From contig JAKMXF010000133.1 in the NCBI GenBank assembly GCA_024704765.1, positions 744,001 to 808,000 of the forward strand: a stretch of DNA of 64,000 bases, read 5' to 3'. The stretch is from Oopsacas minuta. Lineage: Eukaryota > Porifera > Hexactinellida > Lyssacinosida > Leucopsacidae. The notes under the pieces are model-generated. The model searched no databases and was not told the origin of the DNA. It worked only from the letters and a program-made list of their open reading frames with translations. The translations under genes were made by a program, and so were the position numbers. This document shows, piece after piece, positions 9,707 to 46,506 of this stretch (its first letter is position 1; the number at the start of each line of letters is the position of its first letter).

Positions 9707-12700
9707 ATGACAAATTACAAAGAAAAAAAATCTGGATCTACATTTTATGGCTTCTCACATTCAAAGCAATCGGGAATGATAGTAAGTTGCTCGTGAATAG
9801 GAGCGGACAGGAGCTTGTACACAAATCTTATACTAATACCTAGTTATAAACAGGGGAAATGAATCAATTAGAAACACACATCTATGCATAAATACCGTAT
9901 GGAGATAAAAATATCTATACAGACACAATTATTTTCCAAAAATACGTAATCTTTTTCAGGGAAGCTTCAGCACATTACCCTCTGTAATTTTAGATATCAA
10001 ATATTTTTATTACAATCAGTGTTGCCAAGATGATGTGGCCATAAAGTTCTTGCACAAACTAGACAACCTCTTGTCAACTTCTTGCCAAAACTAAAAGTTC
10101 ATTCCAAAGTTAATGATTCCTGCCATGTTCTTGCCAAAGCCAAATCTAAGAACTTTGTTTTTGATCTGGCAACACTGATTATAATTCTCTTCTGTTAGTT
10201 AGAATCAGGATGGTTGTATAAGAAAGGAGGCAGAATATCAACCATGAAGAAGAGATGGTTTGTCCTCAAGGGAGATGTGCTACACTATTACAGCGATGAA
10301 TCGGTTAGTAGATAATCTCATTCAGTACTCTTTTGTTGGCATAATATAATGACTTATTACATGATCTTATAGGAATCTAAACTACTGGGATATATCCCAC
10401 TGGATGTGAGTACTGTACACAGAATGCCACCGGATCCTAAACACCCGAAGAAATACAGACTTGAAATAACAGGTAATAGTCCGTAATACAGATAATATAC
10501 TTAGAAATACACTCGAACCTCCGGGATACAGGCACCTTCCTCAACCGGACACCATTTACCCAAAAAGGATTGAAATTAATTTGACCAATCTCAGTAATTA
10601 TTGCTTATAATAGAGCTGTTTTTCTTAAACTTCACACAACACGTTTCGTTGTAATTCATCTCGATATTTATCCTATATACAGTAGATGCCGGATATTAGA
10701 ACACCGGTTATAAGAACATGCTGGATATAAGAACATTATGTCCACTTCCCGACGATGTTCTTACTACCGGAATTCACTGTGCTATAATTGGATCTTCCAT
10801 AGAGACTCCAGGTTATTTCTGATATGGAGCAAATATCTGAAATAACATTAACTCAATTACGCTGAGTTGAGCCAGTTGTTAGTATGTAAAGTTAACGTAT
10901 AATTTCTCAGCCTGTGGCGGTAGACAGATCCTCTCTCACAATCATGCATCTTTCTCAATTTACTCAGAATCAGAATCTATCAGAGACAACTGGTATGCAG
11001 TGCTGTTTAAAGTTGTACATGCTGTAAGTATTCATACATTATTCTAATTCTATACAACTTAATATAATTTATTAATATTATACGTAATTATTGTGTATTG
11101 TATAGCCTGCTGGAGGAGGAATATTCGGAGCTCATCTACATGAAGTGGTAGATGCTGAGTTGTATAGAGATGGAGGAGGTCAGGTTCCTTTATTGGTACT
11201 CAAGTCTATGCAGTTTATACTCAGATATGGTAAGCAGTGTAATTTCTATCTATGCATAGGTATCCATGGTCCAGGTTTACTTTGTAGATCTTTACCAATG
11301 TATTGAAAATTGATGGTGCAGTTAAAAAGTGATCAGCTCTAACTAACTGCTTCCATCGTTCCTGAATTTTTGATTAATACATAAAACACACAAATATTAT
11401 CACCAATGTGTTTCTATAGGGAAAGATGAACCAGGAATTTTAACGAGAGCAGCACCTGTCGCTTACAAACTAGAACTCTTAGCAGATAAATTTAATGAAG
11501 GTATAATACAAATAAACTTATTACCAGTTCATGTAGTCAGTAATTACGTAGTGCAGAATCCTTACATAGAAGGAATATATTTTGATTGAAGAATAACGAA
11601 CTTAGCTTCGTACTTACAGTAAACTCCAGTTAATTAAAGGACCTTATTTTTCAATATATAGGGGTGCACATTTTGTCTTCCTTGTTTGTAGTGGGTATTA
11701 ATCGTGACTGTTAAAAATAGTCTATTAATACTATTCTGTACTTTGGGTATTTATTCTAATTCTATCTGTTCTCCAGGTCAAAACCCAACAATCCCGGAAT
11801 CAGAAAACGTACACACGGTATCAGCTCTACTCAGGAAATACTTTAAAGAACTACCAGAGCCTATTATATCATCTAACTCTTATTTGGAATGTCTTTTTGG
11901 AATAAAATGTAAGTCATCAATGAAAAATCAATTATAAGAACAAAATGAGATACGTATAAGCTAAATGACTTTCATTTAGATTATGCCAAACATCCAGAGA
12001 CAGGTCTAGAAGAGTTATTCAAGATATTCTCAGCTTTATCTTACCCCAACCTATGTCTACTAGAAGTATTAAGGTAATACATAGTACATATACGTGTATA
12101 ACGTAATATTTATGTAAGCTCCGATATATGATTAGTTCTTCTATCTAGTCTCTTCTGTGATGAGTTATTAACACAAGAATATTCTATTAAGAATCATCTC
12201 ACATTCTCTAAAGCAGCTCAGATATTCGGTCCTACAATATTTGCTCCTGAGGTATTACATACAACAAATCTGATTATACGATTACACGAATATATGAATT
12301 GACAAGCAATTCCCGAAAATGTTCTTAAACCCAACAGTTACTGTATTATCATTGATACGAGATTATTATTACATATATCACACATGCAAATATAAATATT
12401 GTGGAACGAATTTATCTACCTTTCTACTGTATAATTGGTTCAATTTCCTGTAGACAGAAGATCAACAACTGCTACTAGCATATCCTGACGTCATGGACAA
12501 ATTATTAATGATATTAATAAAACATAAAGAGTTCTTCTTCCCCAGCATAGCTCAGAAACCAATCAGTCTCCTGGAGAAGTTTGTAAACAATATACCAAAT
12601 ATGTGTGATATAATATATAATATATATGACGTAATTACATTCCTTTAGGCTAGATATGTTGCTGGAAGGATATGCACCTGAAAAGGTTGGTATTCTGTCT

Positions 12701-13778
12701 GCTGTAGATTTCAGAAAAAAGAAACACACCCTCATGCAAGGACCCCCTGTCCCTCCCAAACCATACGAACCTTCTAAAAACAATAGTAAGAAATGTGTCA
12801 GTAAAGATGATAGTTTCAAAATGGAAGACACACAGACTAATTTTAAGAGATCAGAGACAGGTATGAATTATAGATTATTATTATTATTATTATTATTATT
12901 CTAGTTCACTGCATCTTATATGATAAAATTAAACATTTTTTGTTCGAATCGATTCAGGAACTGGTTTGAAATTTGAAATTTGATATATGCTTGGAATGTG
13001 ATTTATTTCATATTCTCATTAGCCAATTCGAGAAGACCTCCTCGCCCACCAATGCCTAACGGCTATCTGTTTCCAGAGAATGCACAGGGTTATGTAGAGT
13101 TTGACTTATTCGAGGATTCAGATGAAATACCTGATAATAACGTTAATTCAAGTGGCGAATCAAAAGATCACGTTTTAATACCTCGACTCCCTCCTGTACC
13201 TCCCCCAAAGCCTCCTAAACCAAAGAAATACAGTACACCAGGTAGTTACAAACTATAAATAATTATTGAGTAAATTCAGTAATGATAAGTTTTATATTAA
13301 ATTTTTGCTTCATTAATTCAGTCAATAACAATTCTCAAGAAGAAGATACTAAAGACTACACACAACCTATAACAATTTCAAAATTCACTGCATCAAAGTT
13401 TCGCGCTAATTCGAAGAGTGAGTACCCATCTCTTCCACAGAATAATATATATTTGATGTAATTAATTTGATAAGATAATATAGGTACATCTGATATTGCT
13501 GAACAGTTAAAACAAATGGAAAAGAAGCAAACAGAATGGCAGCAGAAATATGAAAAGGAACACGATGAAAAGTAAGTATCGTATTATGATGCATGTTAGA
13601 GTGAATTGTATTGTATTAGTGTACCATGGATTTACCCGATAATCATTGGTCTTAGACGAATATTGTCTCCCCTAGGGAAGAAGTTTATAAACGACTAAAC
13701 AGTATTGAAAAAGCACTTGGAATCGGGAATAGTTGCGGAAATAAGTTGTTAACCCCCAGCTCCAGCGAGGAAATCTAG
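9707..13778 (+). CDS. PH-RhoGAP protein (ARHGAP22/24/25-like), 15 exons
   Basis: I traced exons at 9707-9781, 10199-10303, 10373-10472, 10968-11023, 11106-11229, 11420-11500, 11777-11908, 11980-12073, 12149-12251, 12454-12578, 12649-12860, 13023-13241, 13322-13417, 13484-13571 and 13676-13778. All junctions keep frame and give 570 aa. Exons 2-4 encode a PH domain (GWLYKKGGRISTMKKRWFVL). Exons 5-10 encode a RhoGAP domain (GGGIFGAHL, then HTVSALLRKYFKELPEPII). A Pro-rich segment (RPPRPPMP; PPVPPPKPPKPKK) may bind SH3 domains, and a C-terminal coiled coil (QMEKKQTEWQQKYEKEHDEK) ends the protein. This order matches FilGAP/ARHGAP25, which switch off Rac-type GTPases. The arginine-finger loop reads GILTRAAP, one residue longer than the usual G.FR..G. 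The exon 10 donor (GTTTGT, 12579) and the short first exon are the least certain parts. Confidence 0.85.
10017..10177. mobile_element. hAT-type MITE in RhoGAP intron 1
   Basis: A 161-bp element has 11-bp perfect terminal inverted repeats, CAGTGTTGCCA at 10017 and TGGCAACACTG ending at 10177. It is flanked by an 8-bp duplication, ATTACAAT (10009-10016) and ATTATAAT (10178-10185), with one mismatch. The CAGTG terminus and 8-bp duplication are typical of hAT elements. It has no coding capacity. Confidence 0.85.
10680..10779. mobile_element. Short TIR element in RhoGAP intron 3
   Basis: About 100 bp, starting CAGTAGATGCCGG and ending CCGGAATTCACTG, so the ends are imperfect inverted repeats. Internal TTATAAGAACATG is shared with a sequence near 19040, whose right end (ACCGGTATCCACTGTA, ending 19093) is also related. 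It resembles pogo/Tigger-type MITEs, but the right-hand TA duplication is not clear. Confidence 0.5.
12873..12902. repeat. (TTA)n microsatellite in RhoGAP intron
   Basis: About nine TTA units directly after the exon ending at 12860. The intron continues to the acceptor at 13022. Confidence 0.8.
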
Positions 13779-14683
13779 TAAATATTATCACACAATTTAT
13801 TTTAAGGAATCCTCCACAACATTTATGGTACAGATTTGCACTTCTTTATAAGATGCTAGAATAAGAATGTATAATTATGATATTTCCTTGTATATAATTG
13901 TGTCATCTTATTAATATAAATGTTTGTAATTAAAATTATTCCTGAGAATCTAGAAAATTGATTTACTAACTACAATATATGTGTTTTGTCGAGAAATAAT
14001 GAATGCAAAATATTACTAAAAAGTATATTAATGAACATAAAAGAATGAAGAAAATCGATTTAGTATATTCTAAAAAAGTTAAGAATAATATTACATCCAA
14101 AATTCGTGGGAATAACAACCTCACACTAAAAATAATTTTAGAACAATATCTTAGGCTTAAGATTCATATTAATATTAACTTCAATATCAATATCGATGTC
14201 ACCAGGACATTCATGACATGTGTTGTGTTGAGCAGCAGCTTCGTATATAGTTGCTAATTGAGTTTCTACAAAACATACTGTGCCTCCTCCTCGATGAAAC
14301 TGAGAGTTCTAAACGAGGTGAGAATAGATTTACCATCGTTTACAGAAAATATTATTATTATTATTATTATCTCATATTTTAAAATGTTTTTGTTTGTTTG
14401 TCCTTGAGTGAGAAATTGGTAAGAGTTACAAACATGAAATTTGGCATGTGTATACAATATGGCTCAACTTGTAAGATGATAATTAAACAAGAGGTGTCCG
14501 AAGGGCGCCTTCGGCAGACATGAATATTCGCAAGCCACGCACCGCAAGCAAGCAAACTTCCATAAGTTATTAATACCAGTATCTCGATACACATAAAATT
14601 ATCTGTATGTATAGTCACCGTAGTTAGATTATTCAATTTGGGATATTTTCATCAAAACGCGAAAAATCTCTGCCATTAATTAA
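13779..14683. other. Convergent intergenic region, RhoGAP/DNase II
   Basis: AT-rich DNA with an (ATT)n microsatellite at about 14352-14372. A small hairpin of GAAGGGCGCC/TTCGGCAGAC type near 14497-14520 lies in what looks like old repeat DNA. The reading frames here are short and have no recognisable content. Confidence 0.4.
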
Positions 14684-15801
14684 CTACTGAATTGTACGTA
14701 CCATTCTATTGATGTCTCCAATACATATAGTGGTCTTATCCTTAGAAACAGCCCACTTGCTATGATCCTTAGTCTCAACGTATTGAACTTCCTCAGTGAA
14801 ATTTACATAATTAACATCATCAACCACATAGTTACACATATTGTGTGGTTCACAAACAGAGCAATCACATGCTTTATCGCCTCTAATCCAAGTCTCTACC
14901 AACAAAGATTTCTGCAGCTTAGGAGCTACTAGCATAGAGTAGAGATCTTTATTGAATTCTTTAGCTTTAGCAAATGAAGTGAATCTCATACCACCCATAC
15001 TTGTAAGTGTAGCTATGTTGTATGAAGGAACTGATACTCTTTTCTTATTCACAGTAGCCTGATACAGGTCTGGTAACGAGCTTATTAGCGAGGAAGGCAT
15101 GCTAAAGTTGTAGAAATTCGGACCGTTTGTTTGGAATTGTCTGCCAACAGTATTGATGTTGGAAAGAGATAGGGACATGCAGAGCATGCTCTGACCGTAA
15201 ATCTCTCCACTCTCTGGATAAGAATACGACTTGCCTGCATAAGGAGGGAAACTAGGTACACTGTGCACCAGCCAGAATCCTGAGTTAGAATCATATGCAA
15301 CTACTCCTTTACTATGCGCATCAGTGGAGTCTTTTGTTGCGTCAGGTGTTTCATCATTATACATAGCATAGCCTACAGATCCCGAAGATTTATATAGCTG
15401 GGATAGAGTATATCCAGGAGCACTATTTAAGCTGTTGATTGACTTATCAGGGAAATATAGCTTGCTACCTTGATGGCTGTCAAAGTATAAATAGCCTGTT
15501 CCCTCTACAATCCATTTATTACTTGAATCCTTTATTTCGGGAATCTTAGCAATCGTCCACCTTGATATACACATTACATAGTAATTATTATGATTTGTAA
15601 TTTGTGAATAAAGTATTGTCGAAGCAAATTATACAATTATCAGTGACTAATACTATTTCTATGAATATTGATACAGCAATATCTCATACGTACTTACCAA
15701 TCGACAGCTCGCCCATTTTCATCTATACAGTCAATATTTCCCTTACAACATGTGAATCCAATTATCAAGCTGACAATATACACTAGCGTTTTAGCGTTCA
15801 T
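14684..15801 (-). CDS. DNASE2: Deoxyribonuclease II (acid DNase), two exons
   Basis: Exon 1 runs 15801 to 15698 and encodes a signal peptide (MNAKTLVYIVSLIIGFTCC) and the mature start CIDENGRAVDW. A GTAAGT donor and an AG at 15562-15561 remove a 137-bp intron, and exon 2 runs 15560 to 14684, giving 326 aa. A start at the in-frame ATG at 15574 would lie inside the intron and lose the signal peptide. DNase II cleaves DNA at acid pH without metal, in lysosomes. The two HxK-type catalytic segments are visible: GFWLVHSVPSFPP in the first half and DHSKWAVS near the C-terminus, followed by CIGDINR as in animal DNase II. Length is close to the family norm (about 350-360 aa). It probably degrades DNA from engulfed cells or food. 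Confidence 0.93.
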
Positions 15802-16289
15802 CACCTCAGTAAGAATGTGATGTAATAGAACTAATTAACGAATAAAACTGCTTGTTATTAGCAAAATATACAGCTGATATTAGTAAGCTCGAGTGGTATA
15901 ATTAAACCTGAGATAAAGATTTAATATCTAGGACTCCGCAGTCAATAATAATAATAAATAAATAATTAAATTTCACAAAGATTAAAAGAAAAGAAATATA
16001 GAATCTAAAGCCGCAGTTCATTAACCTAATGGGAAATGTATTAGTAATTATCAGTCAGTTATTTAACTTATTCCGTAAAAGACTCAGCCCCTTAATGATG
16101 TACTATTGGTTAAAAATCCACACACAGGGATGAACAAGTAATCCAAGCACCATTCCACAGTGGGAAAAATAGGAGAAATAGAGGTGGTATTTGACCATAT
16201 TAAATTTAGATTAGACCCAAATATAAAACCAAAGTATTAAAGTCATAAGACTTCTACATTCTAAATAATGTTGATGCGTATGAGTGACT
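15802..16289. other. Intergenic region, no gene seen
   Basis: Upstream of DNase II. AT-rich, with a short (AAT)n stretch near 15946-15962. No supported gene or repeat boundary. Confidence 0.4.
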
Positions 16290-16775
16290 ATATCAAAATA
16301 TTGTGGTTTTGCAATCCTAATATGCTGTGAATGTTTCAGCAATGAAAATAAATTCATACATTGGATCACGACATTATTCCCTTCAGATTTACACGATTCG
16401 CTAAGAAAATTCACATCAACCTCTCAGTTATTCTACGCTGCTTTAACAGTGGTAGGGAGATCAATACCAATGCCCACGAAGTCTTATGCCGAGAAACATA
16501 TGAATTCATACTAACACGATTCCCCTGGGCTAATATTGCTCTATCCATTCATAAATTATTAGCTCATAGCACAGAGTTAATCAGAGATTGTAATGATGGT
16601 TTTGGGATGAAAGAATTTCTGATGAAGCTTCCGAGCATATAATAAGCTGATTCGAAAATATCGTGAACATTTGGCTAGAAAAATTCATTCATGCTAAATA
16701 CTAGGGACATATTCATTCGTCTCTCTTCTCAAAGCGACCCTGTATTAGCAAAGTTTAGACACCTGGTTGTATGGA
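16290..16775 (+). pseudogene. RAG1/Transib-like transposase relic, copy A (C-terminal catalytic part)
   Basis: Several frames must be joined to read a conserved block. First comes CECFSNENKFIH..TTLFPSDLHDSLRK, then after a frameshift INLSVILRCFNSG, HEVLCRETYEFILTRF, SIHKLLAHSTELIRDCND and GFGMKEF. Further shifts give SDEASEH and NKLIRKYREHLARK, then DIFIRLSSQSDPVLAKFR. This is the order of the last third of RAG1-like and Transib transposases: a HK.LAH helix, then the segment with the third catalytic Glu before ..NK, then a basic helix. There are at least three frameshifts and several stops, so it is inactive. A related, independently broken copy lies at 50048-51225 on the other strand. No terminal repeats are recognisable. 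Confidence 0.7.
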
Positions 16776-17350
16776 AAAATGTGGAGAATTGAGCCATATT
16801 TGCAAGCTTAATTGCAAAGCTCCCGCTCCACACACCGAACAAGATAATTTATTTCATTCTCTGCTTGTCTAGGTAGTATTTTGTATACATAAACAATATA
16901 TTCAGATTCGTTATATACCTGAGAAATATCACTTAAGAAGATATTTAGAATAAAGAATTCTTGCTGACATCATCATTTGGTCATAATCTCACTTAAAGTG
17001 ACTATACAAAAAATGGTAGTAGTTATATCAATTCCTTTAGGGTAATAATCCCATATGCAAATAATATAAATTGTATGCGTGAAAGACATAAAAAACCCTA
17101 TTTCCATTCGAATGCCCTTTTTTCCCCACTGTGCGCATTCCAACTTATCTATAGCGGTGCCTAACAGTAATTCCAAATTCTCTTATCCATCTAAGCTAAT
17201 CTTGAGACATAGTACCTTATACAATGCTTGCACATATAGCTCTAGATAATACTGATTCACATCTTATATTTATATTCCAAGAAAGAGGCCATCTAATACT
17301 ATCATATCTACATAATTCTTGTAAGTAAAATGACTTCATATATTCTGCAG
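16776..17350. other. Unexplained AT-rich region
   Basis: No gene is supported. A frame with ATG at 17224 (LAHIALDNTDSHLIF..) ending at a GTAAGT at 17322 looks exon-like, but it does not join in frame to the exon-like block at 17351. Confidence 0.3.
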
Positions 17351-17537
17351 AACACTTGATGCCAGTCAGGATACGAATGTGGAAAAGCTTGATTCAGAAC
17401 TACCAAAATTGTTTAAAGCACATAGAATAACAGATGTTAAGCCAGCTGATGTGAATGGAGGAGACATGGAAGAAATATTCATGACGTTAAGATCGGAAAG
17501 AAGACTGAAGATGGACGTACAGTATACTGGAAATTAG
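17351..17537 (+). CDS. Exon-like block, possibly a terminal exon or pseudogene
   Basis: After a pyrimidine-rich acceptor (TATTCTGCAG, 17341-17350) a frame of about 60 codons runs to TAG at 17535-17537. It contains LDSELPKLFKAHRITDVKPA and GGDMEEIFMTLRSERRLK. The composition looks like real protein, but I do not recognise it. The neighbouring upstream exon-like block is out of frame with it, so it may be the remains of a decayed gene, or its partner exon is elsewhere. It points towards the 3' end of USP24 on the opposite strand. Confidence 0.3.
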
Positions 17538-18357
17538 ACTCAGAGTCACATTCATACAAACTCTTGCACTAATCGGAAGTATGGGTAATATTAACTAATG
17601 TACACTAGATATCTTCTCATTTGTTGTCAATTTTAATATATTTGTACTTTTGAAATATTAAACTATTTTCTACACAAAAATATTACAGAATTACACTGTG
17701 CCGCCTACTAATGACTTATGAGCTGAGTATTGATTTATCTAACCAAAGCATAAGATAACAAATTCTGTAAACAGACTTCAACTTTTTGAAATATTTAAAC
17801 ATTCGTTTATTCTACCAAAACATCTACCTGAACATGTCCATAAGCCGTGTTATGGCCGGTAAGACCATGGTCCATTATATCTTATCACTTTTGCATGCAG
17901 GTCTTTACCACTTTTAATTTCACTGATACGGACCTGAGCTAAACTTAGAAATCCATGGAGCTTCAATAACTCATGACCTATCGTTCCTTAATGGCTTAAC
18001 TTAACACAGATACTAACACGTACCTTGCACTTGCTGAATCCATGAAACATATTATTTGAATATAATAATTTTCTATTACCCATATAAAACACAAAAGTAA
18101 TTTATTAATAATAAGAATGAGAGCATAACTCAGCTCCTTAAGAATACAACTATCGACACTATTATAAGTAAGTAATTTACAGTATGTACATGCTTGTGTC
18201 TACAGTAAATATATGTTGTCTCACTACATTTATAAAAGCAATCTATTCAAGTCAATGTTGAACTGGGGTAACCGAACTAATCACAGATCGTTGGTGGTGA
18301 TCTGCATTGAAAAAACCTAACATTCTATAAAAATAAAGAAGATATGATATCGTATTG
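17538..18357. other. Convergent intergenic region including USP24 3' UTR
   Basis: Downstream of the USP24 stop. I see no gene. A TTTATT on the plus strand near 18100 (AATAAA on the minus) is a possible USP24 poly(A) signal. Confidence 0.35.
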
Positions 18358-43770
<25,413 letters not shown>

Positions 43771-43867
43771 GGTCGAGAGACATACACAGCAATATATCCA
43801 CTAATAACTAGGTCAGCTAAAAGCACTAAAAAGAGATTATTACCAAGTCACTATCAATTCGCATATA

Positions 43868-44191
43868 CAGTAGACTCTCGTTAATACGCACACGGTTAAT
43901 ACAAATTTCTGCGGATAAAAAGAACAAAAAAATTACACAATATCAGGTCCGTACAATGTATGTTCAATTGATATTATTCTGGGTAAGACGAACAAATTTT
44001 GACCGTTCGTTGGTGCATGGCCGTAGGAGACGGTCCGGTCGGTCAGTTTCCAAAATTTGGTCGGCTATTACAAATAGTATTAGTCAACCGGACCAACTTT
44101 GGGTGGCTCAATATATTTGTATAGGCCAACCTGACCAATAGAAAACTGCCTGCTACCACCCTGTGGTGTTCGGAATAACGAAGATCCACTG
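43868..44191. mobile_element. TA-flanked TIR element upstream of USP24
   Basis: Starts CAGTAGACTCTCGTTAATAC at 43868 and ends TAACGAAGATCCACTG at 44191, with TA on both sides. The ends are related inverted repeats of pogo/Tigger type. The middle carries CCGGTCGGTCAG-type sequence that also appears near 27200. It lies within 100 bp of the USP24 ATG and so may affect its promoter. Confidence 0.6.
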
Positions 44192-44899
44192 TATTATGTC
44201 TATAATGTTTTAGTCAGAGGATCGTGGGATCTAATTCCTAACAATGTGTAAACTACTTTCAGTTTATTTCACTCAATCAGGTAATTAAGGAGATGAGATA
44301 AATTAATTATAATTAGACATAATTCGTATGAATTATTGAGAATATAACATCACTATGACCCGAATCCTATCAAAGAATTAGTAAACCAAAATTCACTCTT
44401 ACTTATGAGTCTTATTAGCAAATTAAATCTCACAATAGGTATATTAGGATACTAAGATATTCCTTATGTGTAGGCTGATCAATATAAATATAATTCAAGT
44501 TACGTTGTGGTTATATTTATGAAATTAATTTATTCTTTTTCTTAAACCTTCAATACAAATCTATTATACACGCCGGAATGGGTGGATTAAGAAAAATGGA
44601 ATTCGCTGTTTAGAACCTCCCTATTACACCTAATCAATCTGTAATTACAGAATATATAAAGAGTAGCACTGTAGATTATGCCATAAATTATTCACATCAG
44701 CAAATATTAATATTTTGCTAATGATTGCTCAGTATTAACTAAAATTAACTAAAATTAACAAATAATTAACAAATAACATTATCTGCATACTTCAATCAGT
44801 TAGCCTATAGTCAGGGTAGTGGGAGTATTTTGGTGTTTTGTGAAATTGTAGTCACAAATATTAAAATCTAATTCAAATAAACAAGACTGTGAAAACAAA
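44192..44899. other. Intergenic region between USP24 and ZC3H15
   Basis: AT-rich, no gene seen. It must contain the 3' UTR of ZC3H15. AATAAA-type signals on the minus strand (plus TTTATT) are present near 44530. Confidence 0.4.
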
Positions 44900-46087
44900 C
44901 TAATCAACATCTTCTAGAACACTTTCTGCTAGGAAGAGATCTTGATCAATTTCCACAGTTTCAAATCCATTTTCAATTGGTTTAGGTTCAAAACTAAGCT
45001 GGCCTATATTCAAATCTGGGTCATCACTATCATCATCATCATCTGTAGAGTCCTGGTAATGTTGGAATGTTAGCTCTGTAGGAGATATATCTTCAAGGGG
45101 TATGATGTCATCAGGGTCTGGTGGGGGTAGGTATACTGTAGTGTCAGCACCTTCATCATCTTCTATCACCATGTCTGGGTTGAATGAGAACATTTCACGA
45201 CCTGTCACTCCAGCTGTCTTCCCTGTCTTAAAGTTTTCCTTTTTCTTCGCAGACTCTTGTATCGATTTAATCTCAGCTTCTTTCCTCTTCTGCATTTTCC
45301 AAATATTGAATGATTCCTCAGTAACAAGTGTCGAATCTTTTGAAGATAGAGCAGCTCTCTGCTTCTCAACAAGTTCCTCTATAGATAACTCATCTTCTTT
45401 CTGAGCTTCCATTGCTTTCTTCTCTCTTTGCAGGATATAACCAGGTGGGAGAGCATGTCTGTATTTACAGGTGGGACCATTCGGACATGTCCAAAACCAC
45501 CCGTACAAACTGCGCTCTACTGCGTCTAGGAAATATTTACAAATTATTGTTGTTTTGTTCGTTACTTTGCCATCTTTACTTTGATGTTTTTCTGAGACCA
45601 CTCTCTCTAGTTTTTCCTGATCCCATTTATCCATGGTATCATCCGCCAAAGTATCCTCATCTACTTCTCTGAGATCAACAAATGCGCTTCTTTTTGCAGA
45701 TTTATTCCTCTCAAGAGAAAGATCGTGCGAAAACTTACACTTTGTACCCTTTTTACATTGTCCCTGCTTGAAGAACACACAAACCATGGATTTAGGATCA
45801 GCGCCAGCTGATATAGTTTGTATTTTAACAACAGGCTTGAATAGTAATTTCAATTCCTCTTCTCTCTCCTGTAGCATTTCTTTATTAGATTTCTTCTCAG
45901 CATCTGATTTTAATTTCTCTTTATATTCCTTACCACTATATTTAACCTGTGTTGTAACGTTTTTAATGTAGTGTTGTTGTTTCTTGCTACTTTTATTCTT
46001 CAGGCCGAATGTTTTATCTTCTATAATTCTATCTTTTTGCTTGTCTACTGTCTTCTTGGATGGTTGTTGTTGTTTCTTTGGAGGCAT
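44900..46087 (-). CDS. ZC3H15: Zinc finger CCCH protein 15 (DFRP1, DRG1 partner)
   Basis: This single-exon gene encodes 395 aa. The basic N-terminus (MPPKKQQQPSKKTVDKQKDR) and two CCCH fingers, CVFFKQGQCKKGTKCKFSH (about 102-120) and CKYF..WFWTCPNGPTCKYRH (about 184-212), are those of the ZC3H15/Tma46/Gir2-associated family. HALPPGYILQREKK follows the second finger as in animals, and the C-terminus is acidic. The human protein is 426 aa. It binds and stabilises the translational GTPase DRG1 and associates with ribosomes. It is one of several translation genes here; MARS1 lies 420 bp upstream on the same strand. Confidence 0.95.
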   Translation of the reverse strand: MPPKKQQQPSKKTVDKQKDRIIEDKTFGLKNKSSKKQQHYIKNVTTQVKYSGKEYKEKLKSDAEKKSNKEMLQEREEELKLLFKPVVKIQTISAGADPKSMVCVFFKQGQCKKGTKCKFSHDLSLERNKSAKRSAFVDLREVDEDTLADDTMDKWDQEKLERVVSEKHQSKDGKVTNKTTIICKYFLDAVERSLYGWFWTCPNGPTCKYRHALPPGYILQREKKAMEAQKEDELSIEELVEKQRAALSSKDSTLVTEESFNIWKMQKRKEAEIKSIQESAKKKENFKTGKTAGVTGREMFSFNPDMVIEDDEGADTTVYLPPPDPDDIIPLEDISPTELTFQHYQDSTDDDDDSDDPDLNIGQLSFEPKPIENGFETVEIDQDLFLAESVLEDVD

Positions 46088-46506
46088 CTTTCACACACTT
46101 AAATATTTATAATTAAAATTGTATTATATAGGAATTGGCTAAACTTAGAATTCCGGTAAGGGTACCCAAATAATTCTTCTGAAAGTGCCGGCAGCAGGGT
46201 CCAAGCCCGTTGGATGTTGTTATACGTCAATTTGAGGCATGCCTAGTTGAGTTATTGGAGTGGGAATTTGGACTTTGCCGTTGCGGCCAATTTAAGAGAA
46301 GAACACTGGCCCACGAGTTGATAGTATAGTGTAGTTGGCACAGTAAAATTTGGATGCCCCATTGCCAGCACTGTAGAGTATAGCCACATCCATAAAAGAA
46401 ACTAATGCAATATTTTAATTGTGACCAATTGAACTAGATAATTGATATAATAATTCCACTACAATGTAATTCTAATCAAAAAGGTTATTAATTTCTAATG
46501 ATTCTA
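46088..46506. other. Intergenic region between ZC3H15 and MARS1
   Basis: Holds the ZC3H15 promoter and the MARS1 3' UTR. A GC-richer patch (46150-46340) has no match I can identify. Confidence 0.4.

Noticed and set aside
12656-12904. Separate small genes inside the RhoGAP region (e.g. 11704-11937, 12656-12904, 12980-13258)
   Set aside because: These frames are single exons of the RhoGAP gene read past their splice sites.
14003-14257. 84-codon frame rich in Lys, Asn and Ile
   Set aside because: The composition is that of AT-rich non-coding DNA and it has no recognisable motif.
15561-15574. ATG at 15574 as the DNase II start
   Set aside because: It lies in the intron; the upstream exon 15801-15698 supplies a signal peptide and joins in frame.
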